From Vicinamibacterales bacterium (lineage in GTDB: Bacteria; Acidobacteriota; Vicinamibacteria; Vicinamibacterales; Fen-181): DNA of 64,000 nucleotides. The notes under the pieces are model-generated. The model was not told where the DNA came from, did no database searches, and saw nothing but the letters and a program-made list of their open reading frames with translations. The stretch covers positions 124,001 through 188,000 of the forward strand of contig DASXVO010000028.1 in NCBI GenBank assembly GCA_036504215.1. Direction: 5' to 3'. The position numbers were made by a program, and so were the translations under genes. Shown here piece by piece: positions 17,664 through 26,657 of this stretch; position 1 is the stretch's first letter; each line of letters starts with the position of its first letter.

Positions 17664-18752
17664 TCAGCTCGCTCCCGCGCCGGAGCGTCCTGTCGCGTGC
17701 TGGGGCACCCAGCCACTTGCGTACCGAGTCCCAAGGAAGAGTTCGAGTGCCGCGCCATAGCTCCGCACGCCCTGTTCCACGTGGTTGGCGAGCAGATACC
17801 GGTCGTAGAGCCACCACGCAGGACGCTGGAGTAGCGGCCAGATCCGCGCCTCTCGTCTGCCCATCGCCCGCACGTCGTCGCGTGGGCCCTTCTCCAGCGT
17901 TTGCACGAGCGCGGTCCGTTCTGCGGGTGTGACGGCCCCGAGCAGGTGCAGCAGCAGGACCAGGTCTCCGCTGTACTCCGCGGCCGGCGGCCCCTGGAGA
18001 CAGGTCAGCCAGCCAACGAAGTTTGCCTCCGATTCGTCCGCATAGCCTGCCAGGTGCGCCCACTCGTGCGCCGCCACAAAGGCACGCTCGAACGGCAACA
18101 ACGACTGATCGACGACGACTTCGAGCGCGAACGGGTTGGTGACGCCCGAGACGCCGGCCCGCTCCAGATACAGCGTCAGGACCGAACGCTTCGGTACTCC
18201 AGGTACTGCGGGGTCTACGGCCGCCAGTTGCCGCTGGACACGCCCAAACGCGGGACCGAGCACCGTCGGCAACGCATCCCATTGGGCAGCCGCGCCACCC
18301 CGAGCGGCGTGGTACAGCGCGTTGACACGGGAGAGCACCTGTTCGGCCATCGCGCGCGCCGACACCGGGGTGACGCGCTGCCTCGAGAAGTCGAGGCGAG
18401 TCCGGAGCGGTTCGCGTCGGTAGTTGAGGCCCCAGAACCCGATGAACACGAGATAGACCACCGACAGAACCGGAAGCACGCGGACGACCAGGCGCCACAT
18501 CGCCTGCAGGGTGCCCACTTCTCTGCGGTCACGAATCATCCAGACGCCCGTCGTCACCAGTCCAGCGACGAGCACCAGCAACAGGGCGTCGGTCACGGCA
18601 AACGGACAGGCGTTGGACCAGGAGGTGAGGGCGTGCTGAATCGACAGGTAGATCCGCTCGGAGTAGCCGAACTCGACCCAGGACGCGGGCCACGGTACGA
18701 GCGCCACCGCGAGCGCCATCAGAACGAGACCGGCGCGGAGAGTCCGCAACAT
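17664..18752 (-). CDS. DUF3810 family membrane protein with HExxH motif
   Basis: 362 residues. Three N-terminal membrane segments (about 7-25, 55-75 and 90-110) lead into a soluble domain with a zinc-protease signature, AAHEWAHLAGYADESEAN, where HEWAH and the downstream Glu of DESEAN could bind zinc. The family is uncharacterised but looks like an integral-membrane metallopeptidase. It starts 18 bp after the Tex gene and is followed directly by the HAD gene, so the three appear co-transcribed. Confidence 0.8.
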   Translation of the reverse strand: MLRTLRAGLVLMALAVALVPWPASWVEFGYSERIYLSIQHALTSWSNACPFAVTDALLLVLVAGLVTTGVWMIRDRREVGTLQAMWRLVVRVLPVLSVVYLVFIGFWGLNYRREPLRTRLDFSRQRVTPVSARAMAEQVLSRVNALYHAARGGAAAQWDALPTVLGPAFGRVQRQLAAVDPAVPGVPKRSVLTLYLERAGVSGVTNPFALEVVVDQSLLPFERAFVAAHEWAHLAGYADESEANFVGWLTCLQGPPAAEYSGDLVLLLHLLGAVTPAERTALVQTLEKGPRDDVRAMGRREARIWPLLQRPAWWLYDRYLLANHVEQGVRSYGAALELFLGTRYASGWVPQHATGRSGAGAS

Positions 18753-18770
18753 GGGCGGCCGCCCCTCCGC

Positions 18771-21380
18771 CTAGGACCTTCGCAACAACTTGGAGAACGC
18801 CGCCGACATCGCGGTCTCGGCCGCCGGGCTCTTCGGCGCGGGTTGCTGGTACTGAGCGGGCGCCGGCCTGCGCCTCGGGCCGGCCTTCTGGGCATTCGCG
18901 CCGGGCTCGCGCGGCGCTCGCGGTCCCTGCGGTCGCACGAAGGGCGCCGGCTTCTTCTCGAATCGCATCGTGAGCGCGATCCGTTTTCGCTCCATGTCCA
19001 CTTCGAGCACCTTGACGCGGACGATATCGCCGGCCTTCACGACCTCGTGGGGATCCTTGACGAAGCGGTCCGCCAGGCGTGACACGTGCACGAGGCCATC
19101 CTGGTGCACGCCGATATCCACGAACGCGCCGAACGTGGCCACGTTGGTGACGACTCCCTCGAGCACCATGCCCGGAGTCAGATCGGCAATGTCGTCAACG
19201 CCCTCCTTGAACGACGCGATGCGGAACGGCGGCCGCGGATCCTGTGCCGGCGCACGTAGTTCGGACAGGATGTCGCTGATCGTCGGAAGGCCCACGCAGT
19301 CGTCGGTGTACGCTTCGGGTACGACCGCCTGGAGCGCCTCGTCGTTGCCGATCAACTCGACGACGGGCCGCGCAACGGCCTGCGCCATCCGTTCGACGAT
19401 CGAATACGCCTCGGGATGGATGCGCGTCGTGTCGAGTACCTGGTCGCCGGCCGCGATGCGGACGAATCCGGCCGCCTGCTCGAAGATGCGCTCGGTGACT
19501 CCCGGCACACGGCGCAGTTCCTCGCGCGTCCGGAAGGGGCCGCCCGTTGCGCGCACGGCTACGATGTTGTCGGCGAGGCGATGGTTGAGCCCCGGCACGC
19601 GACCGAGCAGCGCCGGGCTTGCGGTATTGAGATCGATGCCAACCTCGCTCACGCAGTCCTCGACGACGGCGATCAGCGCGCCGGACAGATGGGCCTGGTT
19701 GACATCGTGCTGATACTGCCCGACACCGATTGTCCGCGGCTCGATCTTCGCGAGTTCGGCGAGCGGATCCTGCAGTCGATGGGCGACGCTCACCGCGGCG
19801 CGCAACGACACCTCCACCGTCGCCACCTCGCGGGACGCCAGGCGCGACGAGGCGTACGCCGAGGCGCCGGCCTCGGACACAATGACCTTGTTGAACTTCA
19901 GTTCGGGTCGCCGCTTCGCGACGTCGGAGAGCAGCCGGTCGGTTTCGCGCGATCCGGTGCCGTTCCCGATGCCAACGAGCTCGACCGCGTACTTCTCCAT
20001 CAGGCCAATCAGCGCGTCGGCAGACTGGTCCCACTCGTTCTTCGGCTGATGGGGAAAGAGCGTCGCCGTCTCGAGCACGACGCCCGCAGGATCGGCGACC
20101 GCCACTTTCACGCCAGTCCTGAGTCCCGGGTCGAGCCCCATCACCACGCGAGGCCCGGCCGGCGCCGCCATCAGAAGGTCACGCAGACTGCGCGCGTAGA
20201 GGTGAATAGCCTCACGCTCGGCCTGGTCGCGCAGCCAACCTTCGATCTCGACCTGCACATACGGGAAGATCTTCATCTTCCACGCGCGCCGAATCGCGTC
20301 GACGAGCCATGCATCTCCGGGATGCCCCTCGGCGTGGACGCCGAACCGCTCCGCGATCATCTGCTCCGGCACACCAGGCGGCTCACGCACCGGTTCGTGG
20401 CGCGGTGCGACCTGCGCCGGCTCGCCGGCATCTCCGGCATCTCCAGCCGGCTCGACTCGGTCGGCTACCGGCTCGACGCCGTCGCTTGCCGGTTCGACTC
20501 GGTCGGCTACCGGCTCGACGCCGTCGGCCGCCGGTTCGTCGACCGGTGCCGCGGCGCCTTCGGAAACCAGGGTCGGCACGTCGTCTCCGACCGCCGGCAT
20601 CTCTGTCGTCGGCGCTGTCCGCGCCGCCTCCGCTGGGACGGCAGTCGCTCCCGGAGGCGGCGCCAGCAGCAGTGACAGGCGGAGCACGCCTTCCTTGCGT
20701 CCGCGGAACAGCGCAAGCACACGGTTGGACGGCAGGCTCTTCGCGGGCTCGTTGAAGGCGAAGTACTCGGCGAACTTCGCGCCCTTTTCTTGTTTGCCCT
20801 CGACGACCTTCGATTGCAGCGTGGCATGGTCGAGCACGTACCGCCGGATGGCGTCGAGCAGTTGCGGATCTTCAGAGAAGCGCTCGAGGAGGATCCACCG
20901 GGCGCCGTCGAGTGCCACAAGCCGGTCGCCAACACCCCTCTCGGCGTTGATGAACCGCTCCGCTTCCTGATCGGGTGACAGATCGTGCCGGCTGAGCAGT
21001 AGATCGGCCAGCGGCTCCAGCCCCGCCTCGCGCGCCTGATTTGCGCGGCTCTTCCTCTTCTGCTTGAACGGCAGGTAGAGATCCTCGAGGCGCGCCCGGC
21101 TGTCGGCGACGGCAATCGCCGTCTGCAACTCGGGGGTCAGCTTCCCCTGGTCCCCGATCGCCTTCAGAATGAATGCGCGCCGTTCGTCCAGTTCTCGAAC
21201 CTGGTGGACGCGATCCTCGATCGTCCGAAGGCGGGCCAGATCGAGCCCCCCCGTCGCCTCCTTGCGGTACCGGGCCAGGAACGGCGTCGTGCCCCCCTCG
21301 CCCAGCAGACGCAGTACGGCCTCGACCTGCTCTTCGTGCACCCCAAGTTCCCCGGCAATCCGTCGAACGGTCGTCTCCAT
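18771..21380 (-). CDS. tex: Tex, RNA-binding transcriptional accessory protein
   Basis: 869 residues with the full Tex layout: N-terminal helical region (PFLARYRKEATGGLDLARLRTIEDR), YqgF-like RNase fold (VMGLDPGLRTGVKVAVAD), two helix-hairpin-helix units (LGRVPGLNHRLADNIVA, LRRVPGVTERIFEQ) and a C-terminal S1 domain (PGMVLEGVVTNVATFGAFVD). Compared with about 785 residues in Pseudomonas Tex, it has an acidic, Pro/Ala/Glu-rich insert of about 100 residues (about 240-340), which includes a tandem repeat, and a basic tail of about 50 residues. Tex binds nucleic acids and is linked to transcription and stress tolerance. First gene of the Tex-DUF3810-HAD run. Confidence 0.93.
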   Translation of the reverse strand: METTVRRIAGELGVHEEQVEAVLRLLGEGGTTPFLARYRKEATGGLDLARLRTIEDRVHQVRELDERRAFILKAIGDQGKLTPELQTAIAVADSRARLEDLYLPFKQKRKSRANQAREAGLEPLADLLLSRHDLSPDQEAERFINAERGVGDRLVALDGARWILLERFSEDPQLLDAIRRYVLDHATLQSKVVEGKQEKGAKFAEYFAFNEPAKSLPSNRVLALFRGRKEGVLRLSLLLAPPPGATAVPAEAARTAPTTEMPAVGDDVPTLVSEGAAAPVDEPAADGVEPVADRVEPASDGVEPVADRVEPAGDAGDAGEPAQVAPRHEPVREPPGVPEQMIAERFGVHAEGHPGDAWLVDAIRRAWKMKIFPYVQVEIEGWLRDQAEREAIHLYARSLRDLLMAAPAGPRVVMGLDPGLRTGVKVAVADPAGVVLETATLFPHQPKNEWDQSADALIGLMEKYAVELVGIGNGTGSRETDRLLSDVAKRRPELKFNKVIVSEAGASAYASSRLASREVATVEVSLRAAVSVAHRLQDPLAELAKIEPRTIGVGQYQHDVNQAHLSGALIAVVEDCVSEVGIDLNTASPALLGRVPGLNHRLADNIVAVRATGGPFRTREELRRVPGVTERIFEQAAGFVRIAAGDQVLDTTRIHPEAYSIVERMAQAVARPVVELIGNDEALQAVVPEAYTDDCVGLPTISDILSELRAPAQDPRPPFRIASFKEGVDDIADLTPGMVLEGVVTNVATFGAFVDIGVHQDGLVHVSRLADRFVKDPHEVVKAGDIVRVKVLEVDMERKRIALTMRFEKKPAPFVRPQGPRAPREPGANAQKAGPRRRPAPAQYQQPAPKSPAAETAMSAAFSKLLRRS
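20447..20530. repeat. 42-bp tandem repeat inside tex
   Basis: Two nearly identical 42-bp units encode the 14-residue repeat DGVEPVADRVEPA(S/G) in the acidic insert of Tex. One base differs near the start of the unit. Confidence 0.8.
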
Positions 21381-21445
21381 AGAACAACAATCCTCGCCAC
21401 GCGACCCTACATCCTAACAAACTTCCGGCGTTTGAATGGCGTTTT

Positions 21446-22786
21446 TCACCCGAGCTGATTCCGCACGGCCAGAAAGTAGACCACGAGCAGCGCGGCCATC
21501 ACGTACGACAACCACCGCACGTCGCGCGCACGGCCGCTGAGCAGCTTGACGACCGGGTAGCTGACAAAGCCCAGCGCCAGGCCGTCGGCAATCGAATAGC
21601 ACAACGGGATGCCGACGATCGTCAGGAAGACCGGGACCGCCTCGGACATGTCGTCCCAGTCGATCTTCCGCGCGTTCTGGATCATCAGCGTTCCCACCAA
21701 TACCAGGGCCGGCGCGGTGATCGGCGGGTAGCTGCCGATCATCCGCACCAGCGGCCCGACCAGCAACGCGCCGATGAACAGCAGGCCGGTGACGATGGCG
21801 GTCAACCCGGTTCGGCCGCCGGCGGCGACGCCGGCCGCGCTCTCGATGTAGCACGTCATCGTGCTGGTCCCCAGGCACGCGCCCGCCGTGATGCCCGTCG
21901 CATCAACGAGCAGCGCGCGGTTCGCCCTCGGCAACCGGTTCTGCTCGAGCAACCCGGCTTGTTCAGCGACCCCGACGAGGGTACCGACGGTGTCGAACAG
22001 GCCCATGAAGACGAACACGATGATGAACGGGACCAGCGCGGGTTGCAGCGCAGAGCGCACGTCCATCGCCAAGAAGGCCGTTTGCTGAACGGCCGGCAAT
22101 CCGAAGACGCCGTTGAATTGGATCCGGCCCAGGGCAAACGCCAGCCCGGCCCCTGCCAGGATTCCCCACAACAGCCCGCCTCTCACCCGGCGCGCCAGCA
22201 GGACCGCGGAGACCACGAGGCCCAATCCGAACACCGCAACATCGGGTGAGCCCATCTGCGGGTTGAGGCCCACGAGCGTCCCCGGCTTCCCCACCACCAG
22301 ACTGCCGTTTCGGAGTCCGATGAATGCGATGAACAGCCCGATCCCCACGGCAATGCCGTTGCGCATGCTCGGACTGATCGCGTCGATCACGGCCTCCCGC
22401 AACCGCACCAGCGTCAGCAGGATGAACACCAGCCCGGAGAGGAACACTATGCCGAGCGCGGTCTGCCAGGGGTGTGGCAGACCCAGGTGGGCCAGGCTCA
22501 TCACCACCGTGACGAAGAAGAAGTTCTCCCCCATTCCGGGTGCGAGCGCGATTGGATAGTCGGCCACCAGGCCCATCAGAACCGACGCGAGCGCGGACGC
22601 CAGACATGTCGCGACGAGCACCGCGCCGAAATCGAGACCCGTGGGCTTTCCGCTGAGATCGACCGACAACACGGCCGGCTGCACGAAGACGATGTATGCC
22701 ATCGTCAGGAACGTCGTGACGCCGGCGAGGACTTCCGTACGCACGTTGGTGCCGCGCGCGGACAGGCGAAAGAGACGGTCGAGCAC
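21446..22786 (-). CDS. NCS2/AzgA-type purine permease
   Basis: About 446 residues and 12-13 membrane helices. Family signatures include TEVLAGVTTFLTMAYI near the N-terminus, LAPGMGENFFFV in helix 3, and the TSTMTCYIESAAGVAAGGRTGL segment in the second half. Homologues transport adenine, guanine or hypoxanthine with protons. The start is the second of two nearby GTG codons because AAGGAG then lies 5 nt upstream; the first GTG overlaps the binding site. No purine riboswitch is visible upstream and no purine gene is adjacent. Confidence 0.88.
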   Translation of the reverse strand: MLDRLFRLSARGTNVRTEVLAGVTTFLTMAYIVFVQPAVLSVDLSGKPTGLDFGAVLVATCLASALASVLMGLVADYPIALAPGMGENFFFVTVVMSLAHLGLPHPWQTALGIVFLSGLVFILLTLVRLREAVIDAISPSMRNGIAVGIGLFIAFIGLRNGSLVVGKPGTLVGLNPQMGSPDVAVFGLGLVVSAVLLARRVRGGLLWGILAGAGLAFALGRIQFNGVFGLPAVQQTAFLAMDVRSALQPALVPFIIVFVFMGLFDTVGTLVGVAEQAGLLEQNRLPRANRALLVDATGITAGACLGTSTMTCYIESAAGVAAGGRTGLTAIVTGLLFIGALLVGPLVRMIGSYPPITAPALVLVGTLMIQNARKIDWDDMSEAVPVFLTIVGIPLCYSIADGLALGFVSYPVVKLLSGRARDVRWLSYVMAALLVVYFLAVRNQLG

Positions 22787-23115
22787 GGGCACTCCTTGAG
22801 AGAACGGCCGATCGCCGACGAGGACGTGCCCATTCTGTGCCGGCAGCGACGCAGAGGCAAGACACGGGGCGGAGTGAGGGAGTTTTCACTTTGCGCGACG
22901 AGCAGCGTCTGCTAGGCTAAAGGAGAGTGCACATCTCCATGCCAGCTCGTTCAGCGCCACGAGTCGATCGAACCCGCCAGTTCATTCGCTCCCTCGCAGA
23001 CGTGACAGTCTGAGCAGCCAAGAGTTGAGCCTCATCACCACTCGTTCCAACTGGATGACCGGCCGTACGGACGCGAGGGCCGGCACGCGCGTCAGCGAGA
23101 CAAGGAGCAACGGAC
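22787..23115. other. Divergent intergenic region, permease and RRM genes
   Basis: This 329-bp gap holds the starts of two divergent transcripts. Seen: a CCGGCC/GGCCGG hairpin with 13-nt loop (23059-23083) just before the RRM gene's AAGGAG, a small GGAGA/TCTCC hairpin near 22922-22938, and a weak promoter-like pair TTGCGC (22891) and TAGGCT (22913). A 24-codon frame beginning with the ATG near 22938 is possible but unsupported. Confidence 0.4.
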
Positions 23116-23451
23116 ATGGGTCGGAAGCTGTACGTTGGGAACCTGCCGTACCAGATTGGGGAAGCAGAGCTGCAGGAACTGTTCGGCCAGGCGGGCTCGG
23201 TCGACTCTGTGCGTGTGATGCGCGACATGGCCACGGGCCAGGCGCGCGGTTTCGCATTCGTCGAGATGGCCACTGACGAAGAGGCCCAGAAGGCGGCGAC
23301 GCAGCTCAACGGACACTCCCTGGGCGGGCGGGCGCTGACGGTCAACGAGGCGCGACCCAAGCCTGAGCGGACCGGAGGGTTCGGTGGCCCCGGCGGCGAC
23401 CGTGGCGGATTCGGCGGCGGCGATGGCGGCCGTCGCGAACCTCGTTGGTAG
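23116..23451 (+). CDS. Glycine-rich RRM RNA-binding protein
   Basis: A 111-residue RNA-binding protein. A single RRM domain occupies residues 1-82, with RNP2 (KLYVGNLPY) and RNP1 (ARGFAFVEM) intact. It ends in a short Gly/Arg-rich tail (FGGPGGDRGGFGGGDGG). These small RRM proteins of cyanobacteria and other bacteria act as RNA chaperones and are often cold-induced. AAGGAG precedes the ATG by 8 nt. The structured leader upstream would fit post-transcriptional control, but this is not shown. Confidence 0.93.
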   Translation: MGRKLYVGNLPYQIGEAELQELFGQAGSVDSVRVMRDMATGQARGFAFVEMATDEEAQKAATQLNGHSLGGRALTVNEARPKPERTGGFGGPGGDRGGFGGGDGGRREPRW

Positions 23452-23543
23452 ATCTCTTCCGACCTGGCTCGATCAACCAAGGCCACGCGGTACCCGCGGG
23501 TGCCTCGGCCCGTTTCTCCGTTTCTTGCTCAACAGAGGTACTA

Positions 23544-24620
23544 GTGAACACTCGCATCGCCATTCTCTTGCTGGCGCTCACGGCAGTTGCGGCCTGTCAG
23601 AAAGCCACGCCGAAGGCCTCGACGCCAGGAGCGACGACCGCACAGACGCCCGCCGCGGCCGCCGGCCAGGCGCCACCTGCTGTCGCGGGAGCCCCCGGTG
23701 GCCCGGCAGCACCCGCCGTGAAGCCCGTGCCGGCGCAGCTCCCTGACGTGCTCGCGCGCGTCAATGGCGAGACGATCAGCAAGCCCGAGTTCGAGCGCGC
23801 GTTGAGGAACCTCGAGGCGCAGGCCGGAGGGCCCGTGCCCCCGGAGCGCCGCGACGCCATCCTCCGTCAGTTGCTCGATCAGATCGTCGCGCTCAAGCTG
23901 CTTGCGCAGGAATCAACCGCTCGGAAGGTGGCGGTTGCCGATACCGAGGTGGATGCGCGGGTCAACCAGGTGAAGGGCCAGTTCCCCAACGAGCCGGCCT
24001 TCACAGCGGCATTGGCCGAGCGGCAGATGACGCCTGAGAAGCTGAAGGCCGACATACGCCAGCAGATGCAGGCCATGAAACTCGTCGACACCGAGGTCGC
24101 ACCGACCGTCACGGTGGGCGATGCGGACATCGCGACCTTCTACCAGCAGAACCCCGACAAGTTCCAGCAGCCAGAAGCCGTGCATGCAGCGCACATCCTG
24201 ATTCGGCTTCCAGAAAAGGCCGACGACGCGGCCAAGAAGAAGGCCCGGGCAGATGCCGACAAGGTTCTGGCGCAGGCGAAGAAGGCGGCCGATTTCGCGG
24301 CGCTGGCCAAGCAGTACTCGCAGGACTCGGGCAGCGCCGTCAACGGCGGCGACCTCGGGTTCGTCGCCAAGGGCCAGACCGTCCCGGCGTTCGAGCAGGC
24401 GGCCTTCGGCCTCAAGCCCGGTCAACTCAGCGGCATCGTGGAGACGCCGTTCGGCTTCCACATCATCAAGTCGTTCGAGCACCGCTCCGCGCGTACGATC
24501 CCACTGCAGGAAGCAAAGGCCGACGTCACCCAGTTTCTGAAGCAGCAACAGATGCAGGAAAAGACCAACGCCTTCATCGAGAAGCTGAAGGCCAAGGCGA
24601 AGGTGCAGATCCTGATCTAG
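23544..24620 (+). CDS. Parvulin-type peptidyl-prolyl isomerase lipoprotein (SurA/PrsA-like)
   Basis: 358 residues starting at a GTG with AGAGG 5 nt upstream. The signal peptide ends in a lipobox, LTAVAAC, so it should be lipid-anchored. A Pro/Ala/Thr spacer of about 50 residues precedes a SurA-N-like helical domain (INGET-like ARVNGETISKPEFERAL, then RQLLDQIVALKLL). The rotamase domain (about 210-310) has VHAAHILIRLP, SGSAVNGGDLGFVAKG, VPAFEQAAFGL and TPFGFHIIK. Role: folding of exported and outer-membrane proteins. A Gln-rich coiled C-terminal helix follows. Confidence 0.93.
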   Translation: MNTRIAILLLALTAVAACQKATPKASTPGATTAQTPAAAAGQAPPAVAGAPGGPAAPAVKPVPAQLPDVLARVNGETISKPEFERALRNLEAQAGGPVPPERRDAILRQLLDQIVALKLLAQESTARKVAVADTEVDARVNQVKGQFPNEPAFTAALAERQMTPEKLKADIRQQMQAMKLVDTEVAPTVTVGDADIATFYQQNPDKFQQPEAVHAAHILIRLPEKADDAAKKKARADADKVLAQAKKAADFAALAKQYSQDSGSAVNGGDLGFVAKGQTVPAFEQAAFGLKPGQLSGIVETPFGFHIIKSFEHRSARTIPLQEAKADVTQFLKQQQMQEKTNAFIEKLKAKAKVQILI

Positions 24621-24650
24621 TCAGAATTGAGAATTGAGGCTGCCCAGTCC

Positions 24651-25133
24651 CTACCTCTTGTAGCCAATCTTCCGCAGGAACTCCCGCCGCCACGTTCGGT
24701 CGGACTCGGATTCCACCCCTCTCGGTGACGAGCCGTCGATCACCCCCACAATTCCCCGTCCCTGGGGAGTCTCCGCAACCACCACTTCCAGCGGATTGGC
24801 CGTTGCACAGAAGATGCGACAGACCTCCGGACAGTCCTTGATGCGGCTCAGCACGTTGATCGGATACGCCTTCCGGAGGAACAGCACGAACATGTGTCCG
24901 GCCCCAATCGCCTGGGCCGTCTCGATGGCCAACGACTGCAGCGACTGGTCGTTGCCGTCCGCACGGATGAGACACGGCCCGGAGGCCTCGTTGAAAGCGA
25001 GTCCGAACTCGGCCCCCGGCACGGTCGTGACCATGATCTCGTACAGGTCCTCGACCGTCTTGATGAAATGGGTCTGCCCGAGGATCACGTTCGTATCCTG
25101 CGGAATAGCCACTGCGACGCTCTTCAGCTCCAT
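24651..25133 (-). CDS. Adenosine-specific kinase (PF04008 family)
   Basis: A 160-residue protein matching the small 'adenosine-specific kinase' family described from archaea and bacteria: MELKSVAVAIPQDTNVILGQ, HFIKTVEDLYEIM, PGAEFGLAFNEASGPCLIR, GAGHMFVLFLRKAYPINVL and TANPLEVVVAETPQGRGIVGV. The family binds adenosine/nucleotides; physiological role is unclear. GGAGGT precedes the ATG by 5 nt, and TATAAG, a possible -10, lies about 40 bp upstream. It is convergent with the parvulin gene. Confidence 0.9.
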   Translation of the reverse strand: MELKSVAVAIPQDTNVILGQTHFIKTVEDLYEIMVTTVPGAEFGLAFNEASGPCLIRADGNDQSLQSLAIETAQAIGAGHMFVLFLRKAYPINVLSRIKDCPEVCRIFCATANPLEVVVAETPQGRGIVGVIDGSSPRGVESESDRTWRREFLRKIGYKR

Positions 25134-25259
25134 GCGTCACCTCCGTCGGCGATTCAGCTGTCGCCTGCGCACTGATCTTATACCCGGCGTTCGACTGCGC
25201 GGACGATGGGGCCGCGCGTCGGCCTCCCGGCCCGCGTGTCGATCCGATTCGGCTCCGGA

Positions 25260-26636
25260 CTACGGCTGGACGAGGCGATCGACCTGCCTGGCCCACGTCG
25301 GCACGGAGGTGTGGATGGCGCGCCCGGCGAACGACGCACGGACCCGAGCGAGTTCAGGGACCTTCCGCTGGGCGATCGCGTAGTGGCGGTACCGCTGTTC
25401 GGACTGCAGCACGTCATCACTCAGGTAGACCGGCTCGCGACGGAAGTTGAGGGCCAGGAGCCCGCGGTTGATGACACCGACGGCGGCCTCGAGCGACGAG
25501 GCCGACAATCGATCGGCGGTCGGCGACGCGGCCCCGCCCGAGTCCATGGCCAGACGGAATGCGTAGGTCGCGCGTCCACCGCTGGAAGTCGCCTCCCATG
25601 CCAGGTGCGAGGCACGCACAGAGCCGGCCGTCGCGATCGGGAAGAAGAACCAGTAGAGCACTTCGAGGCCATCGCCGAGATCGATGATCGCGTCGGCTGG
25701 ATGACCATCCACATCGCTCGCCGCGCTTTCGGCTGATCCCTCCTCGGCATCCGGTGGGCAGTCTTCGTTCGCCGTCACGTCGGATTCCTCCCCACGGGGA
25801 TCCCTCCGGACGATCTTGAAGCCGGCAAACCAGCCCTCGCCGGCGCTCCGTTTCGCCAGCGCATGCAGATAGGGCCGCAGCTTCGAGTCCACCACCTTCT
25901 CGAGCAGCACCGATTCGGTGAGCAGATGGATGGCGCGGAGCCGCTCGATGGGCGCGCTGTGTCCCTCTCGCATCACCGTGGACAGCCGGCGAAACTGGTC
26001 GGGCGTGAGGAACGGGAAGAGCGCGCGCAGCGTTCGCGCGCTGCGCTCGTTCAGAACCGTCACCCGATTCCGAATCCGGTCCGCAAGCTCGCCGGTGCGC
26101 TTGGCCAACCGGCCGATCGTGAGGCGCTCGTCACCGCAAGTCACCACAACCGCGTAGTCGCGCCCGTTGAACTCCACCGCATCAACGTCGGCCAGCCGCC
26201 ACTGCAGGCCGACCGCCGCGTCAGGAAGCACCGCGAGGTTGCTCTCGTAGAGCCGAACCTGGGCGGGTCCGCCGCACTCGCGCGACTGCGACTCGAGATG
26301 TACCTGCCCATCGAACCGCGCGACCTCGTTGAGGTCGCTCACGAGAAGACACTGCACCAGGCGATCGCGATACGCCGCGAGCATCTGGCGTTCCAGATCC
26401 TGGAAGGCCTTCGCGAAGTGCGTGAGCCTGAGCTCGGTGCCGGTGTAGAGCGACAACCGCAACTCGTAGTCCGCCGTCGTGAATCGGTCGATGTCACCGA
26501 GGTCGAAGGCGGTCGACGGACCGGCACCCGGCACGAGGGTCAGCGTGCTCTCATCGAAGGAGACCTGGCAGGGGCCGTCCTGCACGGCTCCCTGGCCAGG
26601 GACGAGATACGCGAATCGACCGGAGAAGGACGGCAT
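25260..26636 (-). CDS. Conserved hypothetical protein, two beta-rich domains
   Basis: 458 residues, soluble, not recognised. Residues 1-100 and about 105-195 look like two copies of a similar PH-like beta domain: each has a short strand ending in a xxFDLGDIDRFTTADYEL or LADVDAVEFNGRDYAV motif followed by a helix (FAKAFQDLERQML; LAKRTGELADRIRNRV). A helical stretch (DQFRRLSTVMREGHSAPIER), an acidic linker (about 295-325) and a C-terminal region (EVLYWFFFPI, ALNFRREPVYLSDD) follow. It starts 21 bp after the zinc-ribbon gene, so the two form a unit. Confidence 0.7.
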   Translation of the reverse strand: MPSFSGRFAYLVPGQGAVQDGPCQVSFDESTLTLVPGAGPSTAFDLGDIDRFTTADYELRLSLYTGTELRLTHFAKAFQDLERQMLAAYRDRLVQCLLVSDLNEVARFDGQVHLESQSRECGGPAQVRLYESNLAVLPDAAVGLQWRLADVDAVEFNGRDYAVVVTCGDERLTIGRLAKRTGELADRIRNRVTVLNERSARTLRALFPFLTPDQFRRLSTVMREGHSAPIERLRAIHLLTESVLLEKVVDSKLRPYLHALAKRSAGEGWFAGFKIVRRDPRGEESDVTANEDCPPDAEEGSAESAASDVDGHPADAIIDLGDGLEVLYWFFFPIATAGSVRASHLAWEATSSGGRATYAFRLAMDSGGAASPTADRLSASSLEAAVGVINRGLLALNFRREPVYLSDDVLQSEQRYRHYAIAQRKVPELARVRASFAGRAIHTSVPTWARQVDRLVQP

Positions 26637-26657
26637 GACAGGCGTCCGCGACCGGAA

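Noticed and set aside
22787-22920. Purine riboswitch before the permease gene
   Set aside because: The conserved three-way-junction bases of purine riboswitches could not be found in the short leader.
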